A DNA stretch of 64,000 nt from Dromiciops gliroides (Eukaryota; Chordata; Mammalia; Microbiotheria; Microbiotheriidae), in assembly GCF_019393635.1 (NCBI RefSeq), contig NC_057861.1, forward strand, positions 153,715,544 to 153,779,543. Reading direction: 5' to 3'. The notes beneath the pieces were generated by a model that saw nothing but the letters and a program-made list of their open reading frames with translations, was not told the origin of the DNA and searched no databases. Shown here in pieces: positions 63,313-64,000 of this stretch; position 1 is the stretch's first letter; every line of letters starts with the position of its first letter. A program made the translations under genes and the position numbers.

Positions 63313-63670
63313 AGCTAGGTTTTTTATAGCGCTTTAAAGTTTGCAAAGCACCTTACAAATATTAGTTCCTTTGAAGGTCACAACAACTCTAGGAGGTACA
63401 TGCTATTAGTATCCCTATTTATAGATGAGAAAATTGAGAATACGCCTCAATGTACTGCAGGTCTTATAGAATGAATTTTAGAGGTGAAAAAAACTATATA
63501 GTTCATCATCGTTCAGTTGCTTAGGTGCAGTGGAAAAGATGGAAAGCTGGATTTGGGATTCAGGAAGACTTGAGTTCGAATTACGACTCAGACATTTACA
63601 AGCTTTGTGACTCGGGGCAAGTCACTAACCCATCTCGGTGGCCTCTCAGGTCCCTCCCGGCTCTAAATCT
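63308..63670. repeat. MIR (minus) followed by MIR-like SINE (plus)
   Basis: 63308-63450: reverse MIR (AGTTTGCAAAGCACCTTACA, TTATAGATGAGAAAATTGAG). 63525-63670: forward SINE (GGATTCAGGAAGACTTGAGT, GTGACTCGGGGCAAGTCACT). Confidence 0.7.
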
Positions 63671-64000
63671 GTTTTCCAAGGCTCTTCAAGGGTGCCGTAG
63701 GCTTCTTTACTAGGTCCACATTATTTTGTGCTTCATAATAGCAGTGTAATTAAGGTCCAAACCTTATGTTCTAGTACTGGGATGGATTATTTGTGATCTC
63801 ATCAGGGTTGGTCCTCTACTGGTGCAGATCACAATACATCCTTACCTTTTCATCCTGTGATTGTTCTTCAAAGATTTCTATTCTTTTATGGAGACCTACT
63901 TAGAAAATGACTGTCCATCTGTTATTCTTGTCAACCTATCTTCTATTCATAAAGAGTATTGTTTAAAAGAGAAGTAACAAAGTAGCTCCTGCTCACTCTA

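Larger units (their letters stand above)
62795..64000. other. NBN: NBN intron 1 (start)
   Basis: CpG-rich to about 63190, then an AT-palindromic tract (63253-63312), a MIR on the minus strand (63308-63450) and a MIR-like SINE on the plus strand (63525-63670). 63690-64000 shows no exon or named repeat; NBN exon 2 is not present. Confidence 0.6.

Overview
The window is vertebrate nuclear DNA from a marsupial. The protein matches are mammalian. The dominant interspersed repeat is a short tRNA/MIR-like CORE-SINE with the 3' form 'cttgacacttactagctgtgtg', which I associate with Australian marsupials (WSINE1-type) rather than with the American opossum form. That lineage assignment is from memory and was not searched.

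Layout. The minus strand carries a complete DECR1 gene (mitochondrial 2,4-dienoyl-CoA reductase). It has ten coding exons spread over 51.6 kb, from the ATG at 52612 down to the stop at 1056, and an AATAAA at 951-956. All splice sites are GT-AG and all phases join. The predicted protein is 335 residues, the length I recall for human DECR1, and active-site residues fall at the same numbers (Asn148, Tyr199, Ser210, Lys214). A CpG island covers exon 1. About 10.1 kb upstream, in divergent orientation, a second CpG island holds coding exon 1 of NBN (nibrin) on the plus strand, 37 coding bases as in human; the rest of NBN lies outside the window. The NBN-DECR1 head-to-head order is the usual mammalian synteny.

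The remaining sequence is introns and one intergenic spacer, filled with repeats: about 28 CORE-SINE copies (many with clear target-site duplications), MIR and MAR1/RTE-tailed SINEs, long L2 pieces, L3/CR1 pieces, L1 3' ends including a three-level nest, an ORF1-only (HAL1-like) element, hAT-like non-autonomous DNA transposons, several solo LTR fossils and two 7SL-RNA-like fossils.

No new gene system was found. The most unusual structures are three pairs of short (41-77 bp), nearly identical inverted duplications in DECR1 introns 1 and 7, a SINE fused to an L1 tail inside one target-site duplication, CTCF-like motifs carried by two related LTRs and by the NBN upstream region, and a unique block after exon 6 that could be an intronic-polyadenylation 3' end. 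The six-frame open frames other than DECR1/NBN exons and LINE remnants look like chance or repeat-derived frames.
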